Source of the DNA: JBGTBQ01 sp041749275
GTDB lineage: Bacteria; Acidobacteriota; Blastocatellia; Pyrinomonadales; Pyrinomonadaceae
Length of the DNA: 25,522 nt
Reading direction: 5' to 3'
Assembly: GCA_041749275.1 (NCBI GenBank)
Contig: JBGTBQ010000257.1
Coordinates: forward strand, 1-25,522
Position 1 is the first letter of the stretch; each line of letters begins with the position of its first letter. The notes below the pieces were generated by a model. That model ran no database searches, had not been told where the DNA came from, and saw only the letters and a program-made list of their open reading frames with translations. A program made the position numbers and the translations under genes. Of the stretch, positions 1-7,052 are shown in pieces.

Positions 1-546
1 GCGGAGGGCGCGCGCCTGACGCCGCTCGCCGCCGACATCGTGCGCGAGCGCCGCATCGAACTCGTCCGCCGCGCGTCCCGTCGCGGAACGAGCAGCGAAA
101 AAATAGTCGCCGTCGGCGCGGACCACGGCGGCTACCCGATGAAGGAAGAGCTTAAACTCCTGCTCGCCGAACTCGGCCACCGCGTCCGCGACTTCGGCAC
201 GCACTCGACCGACGCCGTGGACTATCCCGACATCGCGCACGCCGTCGCGCGCGCCGTCGCGGAAGGCAGCGCCGACCTCGGCATCATCATTGATGGGGCC
301 GGCGTCGGCTCCGCCATGACCGCCAACAAAGTGCCGGGCGTCCGCGCCGCCGCCTGCTACTCCGTCAAAGTCGCCAAGAACAGCCGCGAGCACAACGATG
401 CCAACGTCCTCACGCTGGGGAGCGGCACGATCAATGCTCAGGAGATGCGCGAGATCGTCGCCGCATGGCTCTCGACCGAGATCAGCGAGGAGCGGCATAA
501 AAAGCGCGTGGCGAAGATTGAGGCGGTCGAGCGGCAGTACAGGTGA
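1..546 (+). CDS. rpiB: RpiB/LacAB-family sugar-phosphate isomerase, 5' end beyond the left edge
   Basis: Interconverts aldose and ketose pentose phosphates (ribose-5-P/ribulose-5-P in the best-known members). The frame is open to base 1, so the protein continues upstream; GTG at 40 is internal. About 38 residues precede the catalytic domain, which starts with the family motif VGADHGG (106-126). The extension contains LTPLAADIVRERRIEL, which resembles linkers seen in microcompartment proteins (inference). The usual catalytic Cys (CGTG in E. coli RpiB) is replaced by Asp, giving DGAGVGS at 292-312. The following ANKVPGVRAA and EHNDANVLTLG motifs are intact. With deoC downstream carrying an encapsulation peptide, it probably works in a sugar-phosphate microcompartment. 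The family is certain; the substrate is not. Confidence 0.9.
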   Translation, partial: AEGARLTPLAADIVRERRIELVRRASRRGTSSEKIVAVGADHGGYPMKEELKLLLAELGHRVRDFGTHSTDAVDYPDIAHAVARAVAEGSADLGIIIDGAGVGSAMTANKVPGVRAAACYSVKVAKNSREHNDANVLTLGSGTINAQEMREIVAAWLSTEISEERHKKRVAKIEAVERQYR

Positions 547-562
547 TAAAATTCGGCTCGTT

Positions 563-757
563 ATGACTCATCGAATCCCTGACAAGCTGTTCGTTACGCA
601 AGGTAAAGAAATCGAGCGCATTCTGAGACGCGCCGTCCGACATGCGCTGCTTGAGCATAAGCGAGATGGCAATCCAATCGCCTCATGGGTAAACGGACAG
701 GTGGTTTTGATTCCTCCCGATCAAATTGAAGTTGAGGACAGCGAAGATGTTGGATAG
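563..757 (+). CDS. Small hypothetical protein (64 aa) overlapping mrr
   Basis: A 64-residue protein starting at ATG 563, 17 bases after rpiB stops. It has a basic, helical first half (ERILRRAVRHALLEHKR) followed by GNPIASWVNGQVVLIPPDQIEVED, which looks like a short beta hairpin ending in PPDQI. Its last 11 bases overlap the start of the restriction gene, so the two are probably translationally coupled. I do not recognise a named family with certainty; similar small proteins often sit beside toxin or nuclease genes, so an accessory or antitoxin-like role is possible but unproven. It has lower GC than rpiB and so looks acquired together with the next gene. Confidence 0.65.
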   Translation: MTHRIPDKLFVTQGKEIERILRRAVRHALLEHKRDGNPIASWVNGQVVLIPPDQIEVEDSEDVG

Positions 758-1646
758 AAATTCTGCAAATGACAGAGTGCCGACCTTTGACGAGTTGATG
801 CTTCCTCTACTCAGAGCGCTCCATGAATTAGGTGGCTCTGGTTCTGTTGATGAAATCCATGAGAAGGTGGTTGACCAACTAGAGCTTCCAGAAGAAATCC
901 TAACCAAGCTACATGATCCTGACACCAGCAACACAACCGAAATTGAGTATAGATTGGCTTGGGCGAGGACTTATCTGAAGAAGTATGGGGCATTGGAAAA
1001 TTCTAGACGTGGTGTTTGGGCAATCTCCCAAAATAAAGAGCACGTCGGAGAGATTGACCCGAGGGAAGTGGTTCGGTATGTCCGGAATCTTGCTAGAGAA
1101 CAAAGGACGGCTCAACAGAGTCAAGTGAACGAAGGGGTGAATGCCATTCCGGAAGGAGAGACCATTGAAGCCCCTGAAGAGATACAAACTTGGCGTGCGA
1201 CCCTACATTCTATTTTAAGACAACTCGAACCGTCCGCATTTGAGCGCCTGACTAAGCGGATGCTTCGAGAGTCAGGCTTTGTACATGTTGAAGTGACAGG
1301 GCGCTCTGGGGATGGCGGTATTGACGGCAGAGGTATTGCTCGGATTCACGGCTTCCTTAGCTTTCACGTCATATTCCAGTGCAAGAGGTATCAAGGCGCA
1401 ATAACATCCGGTCAAATACGAGATTTTCGCGGAGCAATGGTCGGCAGGACCGATAAGGGCCTGTTCGTTACTACGGGTACTTTTACACGCGACGCGGTCA
1501 AAGAGGCGACGCGAGATGGAGCGCCGCCAATAGATTTGGTAGATGGTGATCAACTCGTAGATAAACTCAAAGAACTCGCCCTCGGCGTAAAGACCGAAAT
1601 TGTCGAGAAAGTAACAGTAGAAGAAGATTGGTACAGGAACGTGTAG
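747..1646 (+). CDS. mrr: Mrr-family restriction endonuclease (type IV-like)
   Basis: Predicted nuclease that cuts foreign, probably methylated, DNA. ATG 747 is preferred over TTG 726 because GAGG at 733-736 precedes it; this gives 299 residues. Residues ~12-95 match the Mrr N-terminal winged-helix region (DELMLPLLRALHELGG ... RTYLKKYGALENSRRGVWAI). A linker follows, then the Mrr catalytic PD-(D/E)xK domain at ~160-275: FERLTKRMLRESGF, GDGGIDG (metal-binding Asp at ~193) and FQCKRY (QxK at ~211-213), then GLFVTTGTFT. All catalytic residues are present. The region is AT-richer than the rpiB and deoC flanks, consistent with transfer into the rpiB-deoC gap. It could also use unmethylated targets, since specificity cannot be read. 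Confidence 0.87.
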   Translation: MLDRNSANDRVPTFDELMLPLLRALHELGGSGSVDEIHEKVVDQLELPEEILTKLHDPDTSNTTEIEYRLAWARTYLKKYGALENSRRGVWAISQNKEHVGEIDPREVVRYVRNLAREQRTAQQSQVNEGVNAIPEGETIEAPEEIQTWRATLHSILRQLEPSAFERLTKRMLRESGFVHVEVTGRSGDGGIDGRGIARIHGFLSFHVIFQCKRYQGAITSGQIRDFRGAMVGRTDKGLFVTTGTFTRDAVKEATRDGAPPIDLVDGDQLVDKLKELALGVKTEIVEKVTVEEDWYRNV

Positions 1647-1680
1647 AAGCGAAGCCTGCTTATTGGGAGGGAGTAAGTAA

Positions 1681-1753
1681 ATGCCAATCTCAAACAACGG
1701 CGACCTCGAACCTCGTCGAGCAAATAACGGAGGCAATCGTCGCGCGATTGAAT
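1681..1753 (+). pseudogene. Frameshifted copy of the deoC encapsulation-peptide start
   Basis: From ATG 1681 this stretch aligns with the first 75 bases of deoC (2439-2513), with 8 substitutions and one 2-base deletion after base 1710 (hand count, about 89% identity). The deletion shifts the frame and translation ends at TAG 1753-1755 after 24 residues. Restoring the two bases gives MPISNNGDLERLVEQITEAI..., the same amphipathic helix as in DeoC. Most differences are synonymous or conservative, so the copy diverged while still coding and broke later. GGGAGGGAG upstream (1664-1672) resembles a ribosome site. It is either the relic of another cargo-targeting gene or a duplicated deoC edge left by recombination. 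Confidence 0.85.
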
Positions 1754-1778
1754 AGGCAAGAATGGGGGCGAAAGAAGT

Positions 1779-2015
1779 ATGACTAAGACTGTGGATGTTA
1801 ATGAAGCGCAGGCGCGGTTGCCGGAGTTACTGTCGCTGGCGCTGGAAGGCAATGAGGTGATTATCTCGGATGGTGACAGGCCGTTGGCGCGGTTGGTGCC
1901 TGTCGCTTCATCGGAGAACAAGCGCGTGCCGGGTTTGCATAGGGGGACGGCGTGGACGAGCGAGGATTTTGACGAGCCTTTGCCTGATGAGTTTTGGTTG
2001 GGTGGCGCTGCATGA
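1779..2015 (+). CDS. Phd/YefM-family antitoxin (VapB-like)
   Basis: A 78-residue antitoxin expected to bind its own promoter and neutralise the PIN toxin encoded next. Residues 1-45 carry the Phd/YefM pattern (VDVNEAQARLPELLSLALEG, then EVIISDGDRPLARLVPV). The C-terminal tail (TAWTSEDFDEPLPDEFW) is acidic and aromatic, as expected for the segment that wraps the toxin. The stop overlaps the toxin start as ATGA at 2012-2015, the classic arrangement for coupled translation. Autoregulation is inferred from the family. It lies between the duplicated encapsulation-peptide copy and intact deoC, so the module is an insertion relative to an rpiB-deoC order. Confidence 0.9.
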   Translation: MTKTVDVNEAQARLPELLSLALEGNEVIISDGDRPLARLVPVASSENKRVPGLHRGTAWTSEDFDEPLPDEFWLGGAA

Positions 2016-2398
2016 AATTACTGCTCGACACGCACACGTTCATCTGGTGGTTCGATGAGCCGGAGAAGCTTACGGCGAAAGCGCTGGCGCTTCTCGCTGA
2101 CCGAAATCACAGCTTGATCTTGAGCATCGCCAGCGCTTGGGAAATGCAAATCAAAATACAGTTGGGGAAGCTGAAATTTGCCGTGCCGTTGAGAGAATTG
2201 ATCGAAACTCAAGAGCAGACGAATGGGCTGAAGATGTTACCTGTCGGACTCGAACATGTGCTGGCTCTGGACGCCTTGCCTCCGCATCATAAAGACCCGT
2301 TTGACAGGTTGTTGATCGCGCAGGCGAATGTCGAGGATGCTTCGCTCGTCAGCGGCGATCCCGTGTTTTCAAGTTACCCGGTGAAGCTGCTCTGGTGA
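2012..2398 (+). CDS. vapC: PIN-domain toxin ribonuclease (VapC-like)
   Basis: A 128-residue PIN-domain nuclease, the toxin of a type II pair, predicted to cleave RNA with Mg2+. ATG 2012 overlaps the antitoxin stop; the longer GTG start at 1994 is less likely. PIN acidic residues are visible: LLLDTHTFIWW (Asp6), SAWEM (Glu near residue 49), DPFDRLLIAQA (Asp near 97-100) and the C-terminal SGDPVF (Asp near 116). Length and order match the PilT N-terminus/VapC group that pairs with Phd-type antitoxins. The gene ends 40 bases before deoC, so deoC may be co-transcribed with the toxin pair. Confidence 0.92.
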   Translation: MKLLLDTHTFIWWFDEPEKLTAKALALLADRNHSLILSIASAWEMQIKIQLGKLKFAVPLRELIETQEQTNGLKMLPVGLEHVLALDALPPHHKDPFDRLLIAQANVEDASLVSGDPVFSSYPVKLLW

Positions 2399-2438
2399 GA
2401 GTGTCGAAAGCGAACTGGGATTCAGGAGCGGTACACAA

Positions 2439-3335
2439 ATGGCAATCTCAAACAACGGCGACCTCGAACGCCTCGTCGAACAGATCACGGATGTCATCGT
2501 CGCGCGTTTGAATGGCGATGCGGGCGAGCAGGCGGCGCTGTGCGGGTGCGCGTCGGAGTGTTTCAACCGTTGCCCCGAAAGAATGCAGCGGGTGGTGGAC
2601 GCCGGGGCGGCGCGCATCGGGATGGTGCTGGGCGAGGCGGCGACGGCGCGCGACTGGGCGGGGCTGGTTGACCATACGCTCTTGAAGCCGGAGGCGAGCG
2701 ATGATGATATCCGCAAGCTCTGCGCGGAGGCGGCGCAATATCGCTTCGCCAGCGTGTGCGTGAATCCTTCGTGGGTGCGCGCGGCGGCGTGCAACTTGCG
2801 CGATACGGGCGTGCCGGTGTGCACGGTAGTCGGCTTCCCGCTCGGCGCGACGCTGCCGGACGTGAAGGCTTACGAGGCGCGGCGCGCGATTCAGGACGGC
2901 GCGCGGGAAGTGGACATGGTCATCAACATCGGCGCCCTGAAAAGCGGTGACGATTGTCTCGTCGAGCACGACATCCACGCGGTCGCCGAGGCGACGCACG
3001 AGTACGGCGTGCTCTTGAAGGTCATCATCGAGGCGGCGCTCTTGACGGACGAGGAGAAGGTGCGCGCGTGTCTCGCGGCGAAGCGCGCGGGCGCGGACTT
3101 TGTGAAGACCTCGACCGGTTTCTCAAAGGGCGGCGCGACCGTGGCCGACATCGCGTTGATGCGGCGCACCGTGGGGTCGGAGATGGGCGTCAAGGCGGCG
3201 GGCGGCGTCAAAGGCATCGCGGACGCGCGCGCGCTGGTCGAGGCCGGGGCGACGCGCATCGGCGCGAGCGTGGGCGTCAAGATCGCGCAGGAGGCGGCGG
3301 GCATCAAGACGACCGCTTCGACGGCGGCGTATTGA
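2439..3335 (+). CDS. deoC: Deoxyribose-phosphate aldolase with microcompartment encapsulation peptide
   Basis: Cleaves 2-deoxyribose-5-phosphate into glyceraldehyde-3-phosphate and acetaldehyde. At 298 residues it is longer than the ~220-260 of free DeoC. Residues 8-24 (DLERLVEQITDVIVARL) form a short amphipathic helix typical of encapsulation peptides that direct enzymes into bacterial microcompartments. A linker with C35, C37, C41 and C45 follows, then the TIM barrel from LVDHTLLKP (76-84). GFPLGAT, EVDMVINIGALKSGD, the Schiff-base Lys in FVKTSTGF and the second Lys in GVKAAGGVK are present. Start ATG 2439 has AGGAG at 2423-2427. An RpiB-like isomerase upstream fits the sugar-phosphate (SPU) microcompartment class, where aldehyde release would be contained. 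Confidence 0.93.
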   Translation: MAISNNGDLERLVEQITDVIVARLNGDAGEQAALCGCASECFNRCPERMQRVVDAGAARIGMVLGEAATARDWAGLVDHTLLKPEASDDDIRKLCAEAAQYRFASVCVNPSWVRAAACNLRDTGVPVCTVVGFPLGATLPDVKAYEARRAIQDGAREVDMVINIGALKSGDDCLVEHDIHAVAEATHEYGVLLKVIIEAALLTDEEKVRACLAAKRAGADFVKTSTGFSKGGATVADIALMRRTVGSEMGVKAAGGVKGIADARALVEAGATRIGASVGVKIAQEAAGIKTTASTAAY

Positions 3336-3532
3336 CCCGACGGCGGCTGACCAACTTGCTGTTTGGGGAGGCCAAGCGGATAAGCGAATCGTTCATGCGG
3401 CGTAGAAAGAAGTGCGTTCCAACACGGGCGAGATGCCGCAAGTTCCTTTAAAGCGGCTCGTTCGCCTCGCGTCCAAACCGCTCGCCTGACGCTGCGCGTA
3501 ACTCCATTGACCAAAGAATTTTCCCCTGAGTC

Positions 3533-3561
3533 TTGAAACGTGTACGCTTTAAGACTATGCT
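3533..3561 (+). promoter_or_regulatory. Candidate sigma-70 promoter for glgC
   Basis: TTGAAA (3533-3538) and TATGCT (3556-3561) are spaced by 17 bases and lie about 45 bases before the glgC start. The gap 3336-3605 holds no gene I can support; this is the best regulatory signal in it. A second TTGACC at 3507-3512 is a possible alternative -35 box. Confidence 0.35.
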
Positions 3562-3605
3562 CGTCGTGCTTTCCCAGGTCACAAACGAAGGGTGGATGAA
3601 GAGCG

Positions 3606-4904
3606 ATGGCGGCGAAGAAACCGAACGTTCTGGCGGTAATCCTTGGCGGCGGCGCGGGCACGCGTCTGTTTCCGCTGACTTTAATGCGTTCCAAACCCGC
3701 CGTGCCACTCGGCGGCAAGTACCGTCTCGTGGACATCCCGATCTCGAACTGCATCAACTCGGACATCCAGCGCATCTTCGTTCTGACGCAATACAACTCC
3801 GCGTCGCTCAACCGGCACATCGCGCAGACCTATCGCTTCTCACAGTTCTCGAACGGCTTCGTGGACATTCTCGCCGCCGAGCAGACGCCGCAGAATCCGC
3901 TCTGGTTTCAGGGCACGGCGGACGCCGTCCGGCAAGTCCTGCCGCACATGCATGACTGGGGCATTGACACGCTGCTCATTCTGTCGGGCGATCACCTCTA
4001 TCGGATGGACTATCGCAAGTTTCTCGCGCGCCACTACGAGACGAACGCCGACGTGACCGTCTCCGTCATCCCGTTCGTGCGCGAGCAGGCCGAAGATTTC
4101 GGCTTGCTCAAGGCGGACGCGGAGGGGCGCATCACCGAGTTCCGCGAGAAGCCGAAGGGCGAGGCGCTCGAAGAGATGCGCGTGGACACAACCGCCTTCG
4201 GCCTGAGCGCGGAGGAGGCTGAACGAAGACCGTTCCTCGCCTCGATGGGCATCTATGTCTTCCAGTATAAGGTGCTCGAAAAATTGCTCGCGGAGAAAGA
4301 GCAGTGGGTGGACTTCGGGCGCGAGGTCATCCCGGCGGCCATCGAGTGCTGCCACGTGCAAGCGTTTCTCTTCGACGATTATTGGGAGGACATCGGGACG
4401 ATCTCGGCCTTCCACGCCGCGAACCTCGATTTGACGGCCATCGTCCCCAAGTTCAACCTCTTCGACGCAGAGGCGCCGATCTACACGCGCGCGCGCTTCC
4501 TCCCGCCCTCGAAGATGAACAACTGCCAGATCACGCAATCCATCATCAGCGACGGCTGCATCATCAACCGCGCCACCGTCAACCGCTCTTTAATCGGAGT
4601 ACGCACGCGCATAGACTTCGGCGCGACCATCGAGAACTCGCAAGTCATGGGCGCGGACTTTTACCAGTCCATCGAGGAACTGGATGCGGATTCTCGCGCG
4701 GACCAGCCGCGCATCGGCATCGGCGAGGGAGCCGTCATCCGCAACGCTATCGTGGACAAGAACGCGCGCATCGGCGCCGGGGTGCGCCTCATCAATGAAG
4801 CGGGCATCGAGGAACACACCGCCGCGGACGGCAGCTACTATATCCGCGACCGCATCATCATCATCCCGAAGAACGCGACCATCACCGACGGGACGGTAGT
4901 CTGA
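3606..4904 (+). CDS. glgC: Glucose-1-phosphate adenylyltransferase
   Basis: Makes ADP-glucose from ATP and glucose-1-phosphate, the committed step of bacterial glycogen synthesis. 432 residues, the usual length. The N-terminal nucleotidyltransferase domain opens with VLAVILGGGAGTRLFPLT and SKPAVPLGGKYRLVDIPISN. Further substrate-binding features are LSGDHLYRMDY, EDFGLLKAD with TEFREKPKG, and ASMGIYVF. The C-terminal part is a left-handed beta-helix (IISDGCIINRATVNRSLIG ... IRNAIVDKNARIG) ending in IIIPKNATITDGTVV, a tail resembling cyanobacterial and plant enzymes rather than E. coli GlgC. ATG 3606 matches the family start. Allosteric control is expected from the family but cannot be read here. 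Confidence 0.96.
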   Translation: MAAKKPNVLAVILGGGAGTRLFPLTLMRSKPAVPLGGKYRLVDIPISNCINSDIQRIFVLTQYNSASLNRHIAQTYRFSQFSNGFVDILAAEQTPQNPLWFQGTADAVRQVLPHMHDWGIDTLLILSGDHLYRMDYRKFLARHYETNADVTVSVIPFVREQAEDFGLLKADAEGRITEFREKPKGEALEEMRVDTTAFGLSAEEAERRPFLASMGIYVFQYKVLEKLLAEKEQWVDFGREVIPAAIECCHVQAFLFDDYWEDIGTISAFHAANLDLTAIVPKFNLFDAEAPIYTRARFLPPSKMNNCQITQSIISDGCIINRATVNRSLIGVRTRIDFGATIENSQVMGADFYQSIEELDADSRADQPRIGIGEGAVIRNAIVDKNARIGAGVRLINEAGIEEHTAADGSYYIRDRIIIIPKNATITDGTVV

Positions 4905-4988
4905 CAAGGAGGAGATTGACGGCGGCGTGCCGAGGGACGCACCGCCGTTCGGAAGCGGCCCGACTTGGAGCGCGCTGGAAAAGTGCTC

Positions 4989-5816
4989 ATGCAGATGCGA
5001 TCATTCATGCAGGACGAAGAACTTGCGCCGGAAGCCGAGAGTCCCGCGCACGCGTGGCGAGTCGTCGAAGAGTGGGGCGAGTCGCCCACTCAGTTGCCCG
5101 CACCCGCCGCGCCGGCGCCGGGCTACAGCGGCATCGAAGAACACTCGAAGCCGTTTCACTCGTTCATCGAGCACTCGATGTTTTTCGCCTTCCCGCCGCT
5201 CTTCGCCGCGGTCATCTACTTCTCGACGGCGCGTCTTTACGAACTCGAACTGCTGTGGCTCATCGCCATCGCCGTCCCGCTCAGTTTCGTGCTGGGCGAC
5301 CTCGTGACGGGCGTCGTCCACTGGGCGGCGGACACCTACGGGACGGACGAGACCCCCATCATCGGGCACAGCCTCGTCAGGCCGTTTCGTCTGCACCACA
5401 TCTACCCGAAGGACATCTGCACGCACAACGTCGTGACGACGCTCGGCAACAGTTGCATCCTCGGCGTGCCGTTGCTCTCGTTCTGCCTCTACTTTTTGTG
5501 GGATGACGACGTGCCGGCGCGGACGGCCTTTGCAACTTTCACGACGGCAGTGGTCTCGCTCGTTACGGTGGCGACGAACCAGTTCCACAAATGGGCGCAT
5601 CAGGACGCGCCGCCACTCCTCGCCCGCCTGCTCCAACGCGCACACCTCGTGCTCACGCCGTCTAACCACCAGACGCACCACACCGACCCCTTCGACAACT
5701 ATTACTGCATCACGAACGGTTGGATGAACGCGCTGCTGCATAGGTTGAAGTTCTTCCGCGGGCTGGAAGCGATGCTGCGCTGGGTAGGGATCAGGCCGAC
5801 GGGACGAAAAGTTTAA
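4989..5816 (+). CDS. CarF/PEDS1 (Kua/TMEM189)-family plasmanylethanolamine desaturase
   Basis: Membrane oxidase family that introduces the vinyl-ether bond of plasmalogens (Myxococcus CarF, animal PEDS1/TMEM189). 275 residues from ATG 4989, which has GGAAAAG just upstream; TTG 4965 and ATG 4995 are alternatives. Residues 1-60 are a Pro/Ala-rich soluble tail. Hydrophobic segments lie at ~62-80, ~88-105, ~155-175 and ~185-200. The family histidines are all visible: H111 (GVVHWAADTYGT), H127 (GHSLVRPF), H136/H137 (LHHIYP), H200 and H204 (FHKWAH), and H227, H230 and H231 (HQTHH), followed by DNYYCITNGW. These would bind the di-iron centre. A simple membrane fatty acid desaturase is less likely given this pattern. 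Confidence 0.88.
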   Translation: MQMRSFMQDEELAPEAESPAHAWRVVEEWGESPTQLPAPAAPAPGYSGIEEHSKPFHSFIEHSMFFAFPPLFAAVIYFSTARLYELELLWLIAIAVPLSFVLGDLVTGVVHWAADTYGTDETPIIGHSLVRPFRLHHIYPKDICTHNVVTTLGNSCILGVPLLSFCLYFLWDDDVPARTAFATFTTAVVSLVTVATNQFHKWAHQDAPPLLARLLQRAHLVLTPSNHQTHHTDPFDNYYCITNGWMNALLHRLKFFRGLEAMLRWVGIRPTGRKV

Positions 5817-5927
5817 GAGCGTGTCTAAAAAGTGAGCTTGGAGTCAGCTCCGTCAGGAGCGGCATGTTTATAGCACGCTGCGAGCTACAAATATTTCGCC
5901 CCTCGCGGGGCTTTTGAGACACGCTCT
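5816..5927. repeat. MITE-like repeat copy 1 with 17-bp terminal inverted repeats
   Basis: The left end AGAGCGTGTCTAAAAAG (5816-5832) is matched 16/17 by the inverted right end at 5911-5927. Inside are the small palindrome GCTCCGTCAGGAGC, the motif GGCATGTTTATAGC, and a CCCCTCGCGGGG hairpin followed by CTTTT (5900-5914) that may act as a terminator. The element is 112 bp, has no coding capacity and begins at the last base of the CarF-like stop codon. A related copy lies at 6986. Confidence 0.75.
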
Positions 5928-5931
5928 AAGG

Positions 5932-6004
5932 CACCGGCAAAAAGGTAAAGGCAAAGGTGAGACACACAAGTCTCTCACTTTTGCCTTTTACCTTTTTGCC
6001 GGCG
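5932..6004. terminator. Long hairpin, bidirectional terminator between convergent genes
   Basis: The arms at 5932-5962 and 5973-6004 are nearly complementary over about 31 bases (CACCGGCAAAAAGGTAAA paired with TTTACCTTTTTGCCGGCG, extending inward), with a loop of about ten bases. The T/A-rich tracts sit inside the arms, so it can serve transcripts from both sides: the CarF-like gene and the methyltransferase, which ends at 6007. Confidence 0.75.
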
Positions 6005-6006
6005 CT

Positions 6007-6867
6007 CTATTTACTCGCGCGCACGAAGATGTAATCAATCAGGCCGCGCCGGTAGGTTTTATATAGCATGATGTCAATGATGCCGCCGAGACGCCCGGCG
6101 ACGAAGCCGCGCAGCTTCGTCAATTCCTTGATCGTTTCGGGGCGGCGCTGCTCGAAGTAGTAGCCGGGGATGACGCGTTCGCCCGCCTCTTCAAATTCCA
6201 CGTTGACGAAACCCGAACGCTCCATCTTGGCGCGGTAGCTTTCGAGCGAGTCCATGTTCTCGCGCGGGACGTTCCAGATGCGGCGGGTGAACTCCGTCAC
6301 CGATTTTTCGACGAGCGTCCGGGGCGGGCGCTTCAGCGTATAGTCGGAGAGCGCGATAGTGCCGCCCGGTTTGAGAACGCGGTGCGCCTCGCGCATGAAC
6401 TTCTCGCGCGTGGGGAAGTGGACGGGGCCTTCGATGCCGATGACGTGCGTGAAGGTGTCGTCGGGGAAGGGCAGCTCCGTCGCCGTCCCGTGGTGAAACT
6501 GGACGCGGTCTTCACCGAAGCCTGCTTCGCGCGTGCGCTTGCGCCCCTGCTCGATGTGCTTCCAAGTCACGTCGAGGCCGTCAATGTGCGCGGGCGCGAA
6601 GTGGCGGAGGAAGTAAACGTCCTGTGTGCCCATGCCGCAAGCCACGTCGAGCACGCGGCTCTCGCCGTTTAATTCAGCCAACTCGCCGACGTGACGGACA
6701 AGGTTCTCGGCGGCGGGCACGAAATCCTTGATGCCTTCGTCCCACAAGCCGAAATTCAGATAGCCGTCGTGATATTCCTCGAACCTTTCGGCGCCGACGC
6801 CATAGAAATTTTCGACGCGGCTCTCGTGGGCAGACTTCTCCCAGAGCTTTCTTTCAGAAGCGCTCAT
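6007..6867 (-). CDS. SAM-dependent class I methyltransferase
   Basis: 286 residues. Rossmann-fold methyltransferase of the Methyltransf_11 type: SAM-binding motif I VLDVACGMGTQ (~70-80), GLDVTWKHIEQGRKR, then FHHGTATELPFPDDTFTHVIGIEG and the post-motif HRVLKPGGTIALSDYT. The N-terminal YHDGYLNFGLWDEG and the overall plan resemble small-molecule or lipid methyltransferases such as the sterol, tocopherol and rebeccamycin O-methyltransferase groups. The substrate is unknown. ATG 6867 is chosen because AAGGA lies upstream and the family N-terminus fits. It faces the CarF-like gene across the shared terminator, so there is no operon link with it. Confidence 0.85.
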   Translation of the reverse strand: MSASERKLWEKSAHESRVENFYGVGAERFEEYHDGYLNFGLWDEGIKDFVPAAENLVRHVGELAELNGESRVLDVACGMGTQDVYFLRHFAPAHIDGLDVTWKHIEQGRKRTREAGFGEDRVQFHHGTATELPFPDDTFTHVIGIEGPVHFPTREKFMREAHRVLKPGGTIALSDYTLKRPPRTLVEKSVTEFTRRIWNVPRENMDSLESYRAKMERSGFVNVEFEEAGERVIPGYYFEQRRPETIKELTKLRGFVAGRLGGIIDIMLYKTYRRGLIDYIFVRASK

Positions 6868-6985
6868 GTGGTGTTCTCGTTTCCTTGATATTGATGCAGC
6901 GAGCGGGTCACGGGATGAGAGGCTACACTCTCAAACGGAATCATTCAAGCCAACCTGAGAGCGCAAGCGGCCCGCCCGCACTCTC

Positions 6986-7052
6986 AGAGCGTGTCTAAAA
7001 AGCCATGTGCCGAAGCTCCGTGAGGAGCGGAATGTTTATAGCCCGTCGCGTG
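6986..7052. repeat. MITE-like repeat copy 2, shortened
   Basis: Begins with the same AGAGCGTGTCTAAAAAG end as the copy at 5816 and shares GCTCCGT(C/G)AGGAGCGG(C/A)ATGTTTATAGC. The right terminal inverted repeat is absent. ACTCTCAG occurs at 6980-6987 and again at 7053-7060, a possible 8-bp target duplication. It fills the gap between the methyltransferase and the VWA gene. Confidence 0.65.

Noticed and set aside
2891..3820. 309-residue minus-strand open frame
   Set aside because: Covers deoC antisense and the glgC start; no domain or ribosome site.
3533..3955. 140-residue open frame starting upstream of glgC
   Set aside because: Overlaps glgC in another frame and becomes Arg/His-rich; only its 5' part lies in the gap, which holds a promoter-like signal instead.
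4916..5506. 196-residue open frame after the AAGGAGG site
   Set aside because: It overlaps the CarF-like gene in another frame, has Arg/Ala-rich composition and no motif.
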